From DASTPP01 sp035762175 (GTDB lineage: Bacteria; Myxococcota_A; Polyangia; Polyangiales; Polyangiaceae), in NCBI GenBank assembly GCA_035762175.1, contig DASTPP010000072.1, positions 1-45,859 of the forward strand: a stretch of DNA of 45,859 nt, given 5' to 3'. Position numbers and translations under genes: made by a program. Shown piece by piece: positions 18,388 to 25,471 of the stretch. The notes below the pieces were generated by a model that worked only from the letters and a program-made list of their open reading frames with translations, had not been told where the DNA came from and did no database searches. How positions within the stretch are numbered: the stretch's first letter is position 1; each line of letters starts with the position of its first letter.

Positions 18388-21300
18388 ATGAGCGCCGGCG
18401 CTCACTCTTCGTGCCCCTCGCGCCTCGGCCAGTACGAGATCGTGCGCAGGCTCGGCGCGGGCGGCATGGCCGAGGTGTTTCTGGCCAAGAAGCGGGGCGC
18501 CGAGGGCACGTACAAGCTCTTGGTCGTCAAGCGCGTCTTGCCGGTCTACGGGCAGGCGCGGCGCTTTCGCACGATGTTCGTGGCCGAGGCGCGGCTGGCG
18601 ACGCGGCTGAACCACCCGAACATCGTCCAAGTTTACGACTTTCAAGACATCGGCGAAGAGGGCCAGCTCTTGTCGATGGAGTACGTCGAGGGGCCGAACC
18701 TCGGCGCGCTGCTCGAGGCGCAGCGGCGGGGGCGGGGGCGGGTGCCGCCCTGGGTGGCGGCGTACGTCATCGCCGAGGCGGCGAAGGGGCTGCACTACGC
18801 GCACGAGCGGCGCGACGAGGCGGGGCGGCCGCTGGCGATCGTGCACCGCGACGTCAGCCCGCAGAACATTCTTTTGAGCTACGACGGGGCGGTCAAGATC
18901 GCCGACTTCGGCATCGCGAGCGCGAACCTCTTCCGGGACGAAGAGGTCGGGGTGCTCAAGGGCAAGTTCGGGTACATGTCGCCCGAGCAGGCGCGGGCGC
19001 AGCCGGTCGACCGGGGCAGCGACATCTACTCGCTGGGCGTGTGCCTCTACGAGCTCTTGGCGGGGCGGCGGCTGCACGGGGCGCTCTCGGGCGACGCGCT
19101 GCTCGAGGCGGTGAGCGCGGGCGAGGTCGAGCCGCCGAGCACGTACGCGCGCGAGGTGCCGGCCGAGCTCGAGGCGATCGTGCTGCGGGCGCTGGCGCGC
19201 CAGCGCGAAGACCGGTACGAGACGGCGCGCGATCTGGCGGCGGCGGTGGGGCGGGCGCTGCTCTCGCGGCAAGAGCTGGTCGACGCCGCGTCGGTCGAGG
19301 CGACGATCGCGGGGCTCATCGCGCGCGAGGCGCCGGCCGAGGGGCTGCTCGCGGAGGCGGGGGCGTCGGGCTCGGGCCGGCCGGCGCCGCTGGCGGCGGG
19401 CGGTCGCGCCTCGTCGCCGCCGAGGGCGCCCGAGGCGCCGGCGGCCGACGAGGGCGGGGCGCGCGCGCCGGCGCGCCCGGCGCGCGAGGTGCGGCACGTG
19501 GCGGCGGTGGCGCTGCGGCTCGAGGGGCTCGGGGGGCTCGAGGCGGGGCAGGGGCGGGCGCGGGCGGCGTACACGCTCGACCGGCTGCGCCGGACGCTCG
19601 ACGACATCGCGTACAAGCGCGGGGCGGCCTGGTCGTGGCGGGGGCCGGGCGAGGCGCGGGCGGTGGTGGGCCTCTTGAACAACTCGCCGGGCTCGGCGGC
19701 CGAGGCGGCGTGGCTGGCGGTCGACGTGCACGAGGCGCTCTCGGGCTTCTCGGACGACCTGCCGGCGGCGGTCTCGGCGAGCATCGGCATGGTGCGGGCG
19801 GTGGCCTCGGGCGAGCGCGAGCGCGACGGGCGGCTGGTGCACTGGGCGCTCGACGAGGCGTCCGAGCTCTTGCTCGAGCGGGTCTCGCGCCGGACGCCGG
19901 CGGCGAGCACGTGGGTGGCGGGCGGGCTCTACCGGCTGGCGCGGCGGCCCTTCCGGTGGGCGGACGTGCAGCCCTTTCCGGCCGAGGGCGGGGGGCCGCC
20001 GGTGCGGCTCTACGCGCTCGAGCGGCCGCTGACGCGCGACGAGCGGCTCGCCGAGATGGCGCTCGCGCCGAGCGAGCTGGTCGGGCGCGAGCCGGAGCGG
20101 GCCGAGCTCTGGGCGGCGCTGCACGCGGCGCTCGCGGGCGGCAGCGTGGTCGGGCGGGCGGTGGTCGGCGAGATGGGCATCGGCAAGACGGCGCTGGTCG
20201 GCACCTTCCTGGCCGAGCTGCCGCCGGGGGCGCGCATCGTGCGCGTCGAGCTGAGCGCGCCGCGGGCCGAGCTGCCCTTCGCGCTCGTCGGCGACGTGGT
20301 GCGCGACGTGCTCGGGCTCGAGGCGCGGGCGCTGCCGGCCGAGATCGAGGGGGCGCTCGCGCGCCTGCTCGGCCCGCTGGCCGAGGGGCCCGAGGGCGAG
20401 CGGGCGCTGCGCTACCTCGCCGACGTGGCCGCGGGCACGGCGCCGGGCGGGGCCGACGAGGACGAGGCGGTGCGCGAGCGGGGGGTGGGCGCGGGGCTCT
20501 GGCGGCTCTTCGCGGCGGTCGACCCCTCGCCGGCGCTGGTGGTCGTGTGCGAGGGGCTGCAGTGGTGCGACGAGCCGAGCCTGCGGCTGCTCGCGCGGCT
20601 GGTGACGCACCCCGAGCCGCTGCCGGCGCTGGTGCTGCTGGTCACGCGGCCCGAAGAGCGGGTGCTCGGGCGGCTCGGGGGGCTCGTGCGCATCGAGCTC
20701 GGGGGGCTCTCGTCCGACGACCAGGTGCGCCTGGTCGAGGCGCGGCTCGGCGCGCACGAGGGCGTGGCGGCGGTGTGCGCCGAGCTCGCGCCGCGCGTCG
20801 CCGGCAACCCCTTCTTCCTGCTCGAGATGGTCGACGCGCTGCTCGAGCGCGGGTCGCTCGCCCTGCGCGAGACGGGCGGCGGGGGCACGGCGCTCGTGAG
20901 CGTCGAGCGCCCGGGCGAGGCGCGGGCGGCGCTGCCCTCGACGCTCGGGCAGATCGTGAGCGAGCGGCTGCGCGAGCTGCCGCCGGTCGAGCGCGACGCC
21001 ATCGACTGGCTCGCGGTCGCGGGCCGGCCGCTCGGCCCGGCGCACTTCGAGGCGCTCGGCGGGCCCGACGCGGCCGAGGCCGTGGTGCGCCTCTGCGCCC
21101 GCGGCCTGTGCGACCGGCGGGGCGAGGCGATCGAGTTCCGGCATTCGATCAGCCGCGACGTCGCCTACGCCGCGCTCGACGCGGGGCGGCGCAAGAAGAT
21201 GCACCGGCGGGTCGGCGGGCTGCTCGCGGCCGAGCCCTCGTGCCGGGGCCTCGGGGCGGCGACGGCGGCGCGCCACCTCGAGCTCGGCGGCGACGGGCCG

Positions 21301-22713
21301 GCCGCGGCGGGGCTCTACCTCGAGGCGGCGGACGCGGCCTACGGGGGGCGGCACGGGCCGCTCGCGCTGCGCTACTACCGGCGCGTCGTCGACCTCGCGC
21401 CCGAGCCCGACGCGCGGCGGCTGCGCGCGCACGCCGCGCTCGAGATGATGTACCGCGAGCTCGGGCGGCCGCGCGAGCGGGCGGCGCACCTGCGACAGCT
21501 GCGCCAGCTCGCGCGCCGGCTCGGCGGGGCGCGGCACGCGGCGCTCGCGCTCGCGGCCTCGGCCCGCTACGTGCTCGAGACCGGCGGCGAGCCGGGGCAG
21601 GCGCTGGGGCTGGCGCGCGGGGGCGCCTCGTCGGCGCGGCTCGCGGGCGACCCCGGCCTCGAGCTCGAGGCGCTCGTGCTCTCGGCCGAGTGCCTGCAGC
21701 GGCTCGGCGACCCGGCCGGCGCGCTCGAGGCCTTCGACGCCGCGCTCGGCGTGAGCGGCGCGCCGCCGGTGCCGCGCGCCGAGGCGCTGCGGGCGCGCGG
21801 CGTGCTCTTGCGCTGCGTCGGGCGGGTCGAAGAGGCGATGGCCTCGCACGCCGAGGCCCTCGCGCTCTGCCGCCGGGCGGGGGCGCGCCGCGGCGAGGCG
21901 CGGGCGAGAAACTCGCTCGCCTTCGCCGCGCTCGTCGCCGGCCGCTGGGAGGACGCGATCGCGCTCGCGCTGAGCTCGATCCGGCTCGATTTGTCGCTCG
22001 GCGCGCGCTTCCAGGTGGCCAAGACGCTCGCCAACGTCGGCCACGCCTACGCCCGCGTCGGCGATCTGCCGCGCGCGCTCGCCTACCTCAAGCGCGCCCG
22101 CGAGGCGCACGAGCGCTACGCCGACCGCGACGCGCAGGCCGACACGCTGCTCGTGCTGGCCGAGGTGCTGCTCGACGCGGGCGACGCGCGCGAGGCCGAG
22201 GCGCTCTGCGCCCGGGCCGAGTCGTACGCCCCGGCGCACGGCGACGTCTACGACCTCTTGCACGCGGGGCTCGTGCGGGCGCTGCTCGCGCGCGCCCGCG
22301 GCGACGCGGGCTCGGCCATCGCGCTCGCGTCGAAGGTGCGCGCGCGGGCGGAGGCGAGCGGGCTCGTCGCCTTCTACGCCTACGCGACGGCGCTCGAGGC
22401 GGCCTCCCGGGTCGAGCGCGGCGACGCGCACGGCGGCCTGCTGCTCGCCGCCTCGGCCCTCGGCACCGTCGAGCACGCCGCCGTCGAGTACGCCCTCGAG
22501 GTGCGCGCGCTCGTCTGCGAGGCCTTCGAGCGCGCGCGCTCGCCGCGCGCCGGCGAGGTGCGGGCGCGCGCGGCCGACTACGCCCGGGGGCTCGGCGCGG
22601 GCGTGCGCGACGCGCGCCTGCGCGGCCTCTTCTTCGCCCGCCGCGTCGTCGCCTCCCTGCTCGGCGGCGGCGCGGGCATTATGAAGCCGAGCAGCGCGGG
22701 GAACATGCCTTGA
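18388..22713 (+). CDS. Ser/Thr kinase with cyclase-like, AAA ATPase and TPR regions
   Basis: 1441 aa from ATG 18388. The kinase domain (about 14-285) is complete: LGAGGMAEVF, Lys48, Glu67, HRDVSPQN (153-160) and DFG (173-175). After an Ala/Pro linker, residues about 370-555 (VAAVALRLEGLGGLE to SASIGMVRAV) look like a degenerate class III nucleotide-cyclase fold without obvious metal-binding Asp residues. An AAA_16/NB-ARC-like ATPase follows, with LVGREPER, Walker A GEMGIGKT near 593-600 and LVVVCEGLQWCDE near 715-727. The last 450 residues are TPR-like helical pairs. Such proteins are abundant in myxobacteria and act in signalling. No membrane segment, so it is cytoplasmic. The gene is coupled to the patatin gene by a 4-bp TTGA overlap. 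Confidence 0.9.
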   Translation: MSAGAHSSCPSRLGQYEIVRRLGAGGMAEVFLAKKRGAEGTYKLLVVKRVLPVYGQARRFRTMFVAEARLATRLNHPNIVQVYDFQDIGEEGQLLSMEYVEGPNLGALLEAQRRGRGRVPPWVAAYVIAEAAKGLHYAHERRDEAGRPLAIVHRDVSPQNILLSYDGAVKIADFGIASANLFRDEEVGVLKGKFGYMSPEQARAQPVDRGSDIYSLGVCLYELLAGRRLHGALSGDALLEAVSAGEVEPPSTYAREVPAELEAIVLRALARQREDRYETARDLAAAVGRALLSRQELVDAASVEATIAGLIAREAPAEGLLAEAGASGSGRPAPLAAGGRASSPPRAPEAPAADEGGARAPARPAREVRHVAAVALRLEGLGGLEAGQGRARAAYTLDRLRRTLDDIAYKRGAAWSWRGPGEARAVVGLLNNSPGSAAEAAWLAVDVHEALSGFSDDLPAAVSASIGMVRAVASGERERDGRLVHWALDEASELLLERVSRRTPAASTWVAGGLYRLARRPFRWADVQPFPAEGGGPPVRLYALERPLTRDERLAEMALAPSELVGREPERAELWAALHAALAGGSVVGRAVVGEMGIGKTALVGTFLAELPPGARIVRVELSAPRAELPFALVGDVVRDVLGLEARALPAEIEGALARLLGPLAEGPEGERALRYLADVAAGTAPGGADEDEAVRERGVGAGLWRLFAAVDPSPALVVVCEGLQWCDEPSLRLLARLVTHPEPLPALVLLVTRPEERVLGRLGGLVRIELGGLSSDDQVRLVEARLGAHEGVAAVCAELAPRVAGNPFFLLEMVDALLERGSLALRETGGGGTALVSVERPGEARAALPSTLGQIVSERLRELPPVERDAIDWLAVAGRPLGPAHFEALGGPDAAEAVVRLCARGLCDRRGEAIEFRHSISRDVAYAALDAGRRKKMHRRVGGLLAAEPSCRGLGAATAARHLELGGDGPAAAGLYLEAADAAYGGRHGPLALRYYRRVVDLAPEPDARRLRAHAALEMMYRELGRPRERAAHLRQLRQLARRLGGARHAALALAASARYVLETGGEPGQALGLARGGASSARLAGDPGLELEALVLSAECLQRLGDPAGALEAFDAALGVSGAPPVPRAEALRARGVLLRCVGRVEEAMASHAEALALCRRAGARRGEARARNSLAFAALVAGRWEDAIALALSSIRLDLSLGARFQVAKTLANVGHAYARVGDLPRALAYLKRAREAHERYADRDAQADTLLVLAEVLLDAGDAREAEALCARAESYAPAHGDVYDLLHAGLVRALLARARGDAGSAIALASKVRARAEASGLVAFYAYATALEAASRVERGDAHGGLLLAASALGTVEHAAVEYALEVRALVCEAFERARSPRAGEVRARAADYARGLGAGVRDARLRGLFFARRVVASLLGGGAGIMKPSSAGNMP

Positions 22714-23993
22714 AGGTCGGCCATCAGCGCAAGAAGACCGCCATCGTGCTCTCGGGGGGCGGCGCGCGCGGCGCCTACGAGGTCGGCGTCCTGTCGTACC
22801 TCTTCGACGACCTCGCCCGCCTGCGCCGCGCCCCGCCCCGCGTCGACATCGTCTCGGGCTCGTCGGTCGGCGCCATCAACGCCTGCTACCTCGCCGCCCA
22901 CCTCGGCGACGCCACCGACGGCATGCGGCGCCTGGTCAAGCTCTGGCGCGACATCGAGCTGCCGCGCATCCTCGGGTTCGGCCTGCGGCACGCCATCGCG
23001 CTGCCCTTCGTGCTGACCGGCGGCGCCACCGAGGGCGTCGGCGTCTTCGACGTGCGCCCCATCGCCGAGCTCGTCACCCAAGAGGTGCCCTGGCGCGCCG
23101 TCGCCCGCTCGCTGCGCCGGCGCCACCTGCAGGCCCTCTCGGTCTCGGCCACCGAGGTCAGCACCGGCCGCACCGTCATCTTCATGCAGACCGGGCCCGA
23201 CTTCGCCCTGCCCACCACCGCCCCGCCCCGCACCGTCATCCGGCCCGAGCTCATCGGGCCGCCCCACGCGCTCGCCTCCGCCGCTATCCCCATCCTCTTC
23301 CCCCCGGTGCGCATCGGCAAAGAGCTCTACACCGACGGGGGCCTGCGCCAGAACACCCCCATCGCCCCCGCGCTGCGCCTCGGCGCGACCCACGTCTTCG
23401 CCATCGGCCTCTCGCACGAGGCCCGCGGCATCGGCGGCGAGGTCGCCCTCGGCGGCCGGGCGCCGGGCGCGATGTTCCTGCTCGGCAAGGTGCTCAACGC
23501 CTTCTTGCTCGACCACATCGACAACGATCTCGAGCTGTTGCGCCGCATCAACCGCCTGCTCGCCGACGGCGAGGCCGCCCACGGGCCCGACTTCTTGCCC
23601 GCCATCAACGCCGTCGCCCGCCGGCGCGGCGAGGCCGTCTACCGCAAGGTGCAGGCGCTCGCCATCCGCCCCACCGAAGACCTCGGGCGCCTCGCCGCCG
23701 AGCACGTGCGCCGCGGCAAGTTCAAGGGCAAGGTCTCGATGCCCAGGCGCCTGCTCTCGCTCTTCGACGTGGGCTTCGGCAGCGAGTCCGACCTCGCGAG
23801 CTACATGCTCTTCGACGGCGCCTTCGCCTCGAGCCTCATCGACCTCGGCCGCGCCGACGCCGCCGCCCGCAGAGACCAGCTGCTCGCCTTCTTCGACGAA
23901 GAAGAGACGCCCCCCGAGCCCGACTCTTTCGACCCCGAGATCACCGTCTCGCAGTCGGGCGTCAGCTCGAGCCGCATCCCCATCGTCGGGTGA
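22710..23993 (+). CDS. Patatin-like phospholipase
   Basis: 427 aa if translation starts at TTG 22710, which overlaps the kinase stop codon (TTGA) and follows GGGGA; no nearer ATG gives a complete N-terminus. The oxyanion loop GGGARGAYEVGVL is near 16-28, the nucleophile elbow GSSVG has its Ser near 52, and the catalytic Asp is in TDGGLRQNTP near 209, so the Ser-Asp dyad is intact. It should hydrolyse acyl esters of membrane lipids. The acidic C-terminal tail (FDEEETPPEPDSFDPE) ends in a Ser-rich stretch that could be a kinase target; that is speculation from operon context. It is convergent with the small-RNA locus at 24066-24159. Confidence 0.9.
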   Translation: MKVGHQRKKTAIVLSGGGARGAYEVGVLSYLFDDLARLRRAPPRVDIVSGSSVGAINACYLAAHLGDATDGMRRLVKLWRDIELPRILGFGLRHAIALPFVLTGGATEGVGVFDVRPIAELVTQEVPWRAVARSLRRRHLQALSVSATEVSTGRTVIFMQTGPDFALPTTAPPRTVIRPELIGPPHALASAAIPILFPPVRIGKELYTDGGLRQNTPIAPALRLGATHVFAIGLSHEARGIGGEVALGGRAPGAMFLLGKVLNAFLLDHIDNDLELLRRINRLLADGEAAHGPDFLPAINAVARRRGEAVYRKVQALAIRPTEDLGRLAAEHVRRGKFKGKVSMPRRLLSLFDVGFGSESDLASYMLFDGAFASSLIDLGRADAAARRDQLLAFFDEEETPPEPDSFDPEITVSQSGVSSSRIPIVG

Positions 23994-24065
23994 GGCCGCG
24001 CCCCTCGGCCCGAACGCCGGGGGCAAGGCCTCGCGCGCCCCAGGCCGGCGCGGCCCGCGAAGAAC

Positions 24066-24159
24066 AAAAAAAAGCGGCGCCCGGGACGAAGGGGGGGACG
24101 TCCGCGGGCGCCGCGCAACAGCACAGGGACGAGGGGGGGCGTCCGCTTGCGCTGTTGCT
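24066..24159 (-). ncRNA. C-loop small RNA candidate, locus B (two hairpins)
   Basis: Predicted 94-nt leftward RNA. Hairpin 1: an 11-bp stem (24158-24148 with 24125-24115, one G-U) and inner stem GGACG/CGTCC (24144-24140 with 24131-24127) closing a C7T loop. Hairpin 2 abuts it with no spacer: outer stem GCGGCGCCCG (24114-24105) with 24083-24074, a bulged C, inner stem GGACG/CGTCC (24103-24099 with 24088-24084) and loop T-C7-TT. Eight U residues follow (24073-24066). Hairpin 2 has the same geometry as locus A (10-bp outer stem, 21-nt interior, 18 of 21 positions equal), with compensatory change in the outer stem. No ORF with a ribosome site is seen inside. Confidence 0.68.
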
Positions 24160-24169
24160 TGCTTAAGAT

Positions 24170-24186
24170 TGCACGAAGCGGGCCAG
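24170..24186 (-). promoter_or_regulatory. Sigma-54-type promoter of locus B
   Basis: The minus strand reads CTGGCCCG, CTTC, GTGCA: GG and GC are exactly 10 nt apart, with one mismatch in each half to TGGCACG-N4-TTGCA. The predicted start, 12 nt past the -12 C, is 24159, one base before the first hairpin begins. Locus A has the same promoter-to-hairpin spacing within 2-3 nt. Confidence 0.55.
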
Positions 24187-24270
24187 CCAAAATGGTTGCT
24201 GTTTCAACGAGTTAGCGAGCAAGACGGCCCCGAGGCCTTCACGGGTGCAATTCTCGAGTTCCAGAGCTGG

Positions 24271-24300
24271 TGAGGGTACCCTCAGGTTGCGCCCAACCTG
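24271..24300. promoter_or_regulatory. Adjacent palindromes, candidate activator site
   Basis: TGAGGGTACCCTCA (24271-24284) is a perfect 14-bp palindrome. It is followed by CAGGTTG-CGCC-CAACCTG (24283-24300), a 7-bp inverted repeat. The first is centred about 119 bp upstream of the predicted locus B start, where sigma-54 enhancer-binding proteins usually bind. It could equally serve the rightward gene at 24534. Confidence 0.35.
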
Positions 24301-24533
24301 CCCGCCCCAGCCCACGTTCTCGAGCCGTTCTCTTTCGAGGGCGCCACGGCCTGAGCCGGCGAACCGACGAGCGGGGCTGACTGGCTGCGGCCGTCGCGTC
24401 CCCGAGGGCGAACCGGGGGCCAATTTCGGCTCGCCCGCCGCGAACCGGGCGCTCGCGCCTTGCGTTTCGCTTGCGGTCGGACAAATGCCTACCTTTGGCG
24501 TCCACCTGCCCACCCCCGACCGAACGCCCCGCG

Positions 24534-25307
24534 ATGCCCCGCACCCCTCGGCCGCCCCCCCTCGCGCGCGGCGCCCTCGTTGCCTTCGCCTGCGCCCTCG
24601 CCTTCGGTTCTTCGCCCCGCGCGGCCCGCGCTCAAGGGGGCGAGCCGTCGGGGGGCCCCTCGCGCGACTGGCACCTCGAGGCGGGGGTGGGCACCGACGT
24701 TCCGGTGCAGGTGGGGGCGCGTGTCGGCCTCGAGGCGCCAGGCCGTATTCGGGTCTCGACCTCGCTCGGGTTCTTGCCCGCCCCCTACGTCGACGCCATC
24801 AACGGCGTGCTCGTCGGCGTCGGCGCCTACGGCCGCGACGAGGCCGATCTGGTCTCGAACACGCTCTCGAGCTCGCTGGTCTGGCGCACCCACGTCGGCA
24901 TCCGGCCCTTCGCCGACGCCGGCTTTTACGCCGACGCCGGCTACGGCCTCGTGGCCCTCGGCGGCGGCGGCACCGCGGCCGAGATCATCGCCGGGCTGAC
25001 CGGCCGCGATCCGCCTCCGAACGCGGGCCAGCTGCCCATCTCGGCGCGCTCGACGCTGCACATGCTCGACGTCGAGCTCGGCTGGCGCTTCCCCATCGGG
25101 GCCCACTTCGCCGCCTGGACCGCGCTCGGCGGCGCCTTCACCCTGGGCTCGTCGACGAGCCTGAGCCCCGAGGCGACCGGCAACGCCCGCGTCGACGCGG
25201 CCGTGAAGCAGATCGCCGACGACGGGGCCCGCCGCCTCGACGACATCTACACCTCGTACGTGTTCACGCCGGTGCTGAGCGCGGGCGCCGCCTACGTCTT
25301 CTTTTGA
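24534..25307 (+). CDS. Putative outer-membrane protein
   Basis: 257 aa from ATG 24534. The frame opens 63 bp earlier with a TTG, but 24534 gives a direct Sec signal peptide: MPRTPRPPPLARGALVAFAC, cut near AARAQ. The mature part alternates strands with Gly and aromatics (WHLEAGVGTDVPVQVGARVG, FYADAGYGLVALGGGG, LGWRFPIGAHFAAWTALGGA) and ends in a terminal aromatic strand (GAAYVFF), the usual barrel-insertion signal. An 8-10 strand barrel is likely. No specific family is recognised. It stands alone between the small-RNA locus and the TPP riboswitch. Confidence 0.72.
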   Translation: MPRTPRPPPLARGALVAFACALAFGSSPRAARAQGGEPSGGPSRDWHLEAGVGTDVPVQVGARVGLEAPGRIRVSTSLGFLPAPYVDAINGVLVGVGAYGRDEADLVSNTLSSSLVWRTHVGIRPFADAGFYADAGYGLVALGGGGTAAEIIAGLTGRDPPPNAGQLPISARSTLHMLDVELGWRFPIGAHFAAWTALGGAFTLGSSTSLSPEATGNARVDAAVKQIADDGARRLDDIYTSYVFTPVLSAGAAYVFF

Positions 25308-25317
25308 GCGGGCTGTG

Positions 25318-25425
25318 CTAGGGTGCCGGCGTCGCTCGGGGCGCGGCCGGCGAGCTGAGTCGCCGCCCGCTGAGAAGCACCCGCGGAACCTGATCCGGTT
25401 CGTACCGGCGTAGGGAACGCGACCC
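25318..25425 (+). promoter_or_regulatory. TPP riboswitch (THI element)
   Basis: Conserved THI-box blocks occur in order: GGGTGCC (25321 region), CTGAGA (25369-25374), ACCC, GGAACCTGATCCGG (25385-25398), ACCGGCG and TAGGGAA (25410-25417). These form the thiamine-pyrophosphate aptamer. The P3 extension between GGGTGCC and CTGAGA is long and carries its own GCTCG/CGAGC hairpin plus a partial CTGAG copy. It lies 47 bp before thiC and should lower thiC expression when TPP is plentiful. The GC-rich stretch 25420-25465 before GGAG is the likely expression platform. Confidence 0.95.
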
Positions 25426-25471
25426 CTGGCGTGGCCCCGGCGACCGGGCCGCGCCGCTGCGGAGACAAGCC

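Noticed and set aside
18013..22476. 1487-codon leftward frame opposite the kinase
   Set aside because: Arg/Pro/His-rich antisense shadow; the sense frame has full kinase and ATPase motifs.
24066..24186. tRNA or integration site
   Set aside because: No cloverleaf, T-loop or CCA end; no integrase or direct-repeat att sites in the window.
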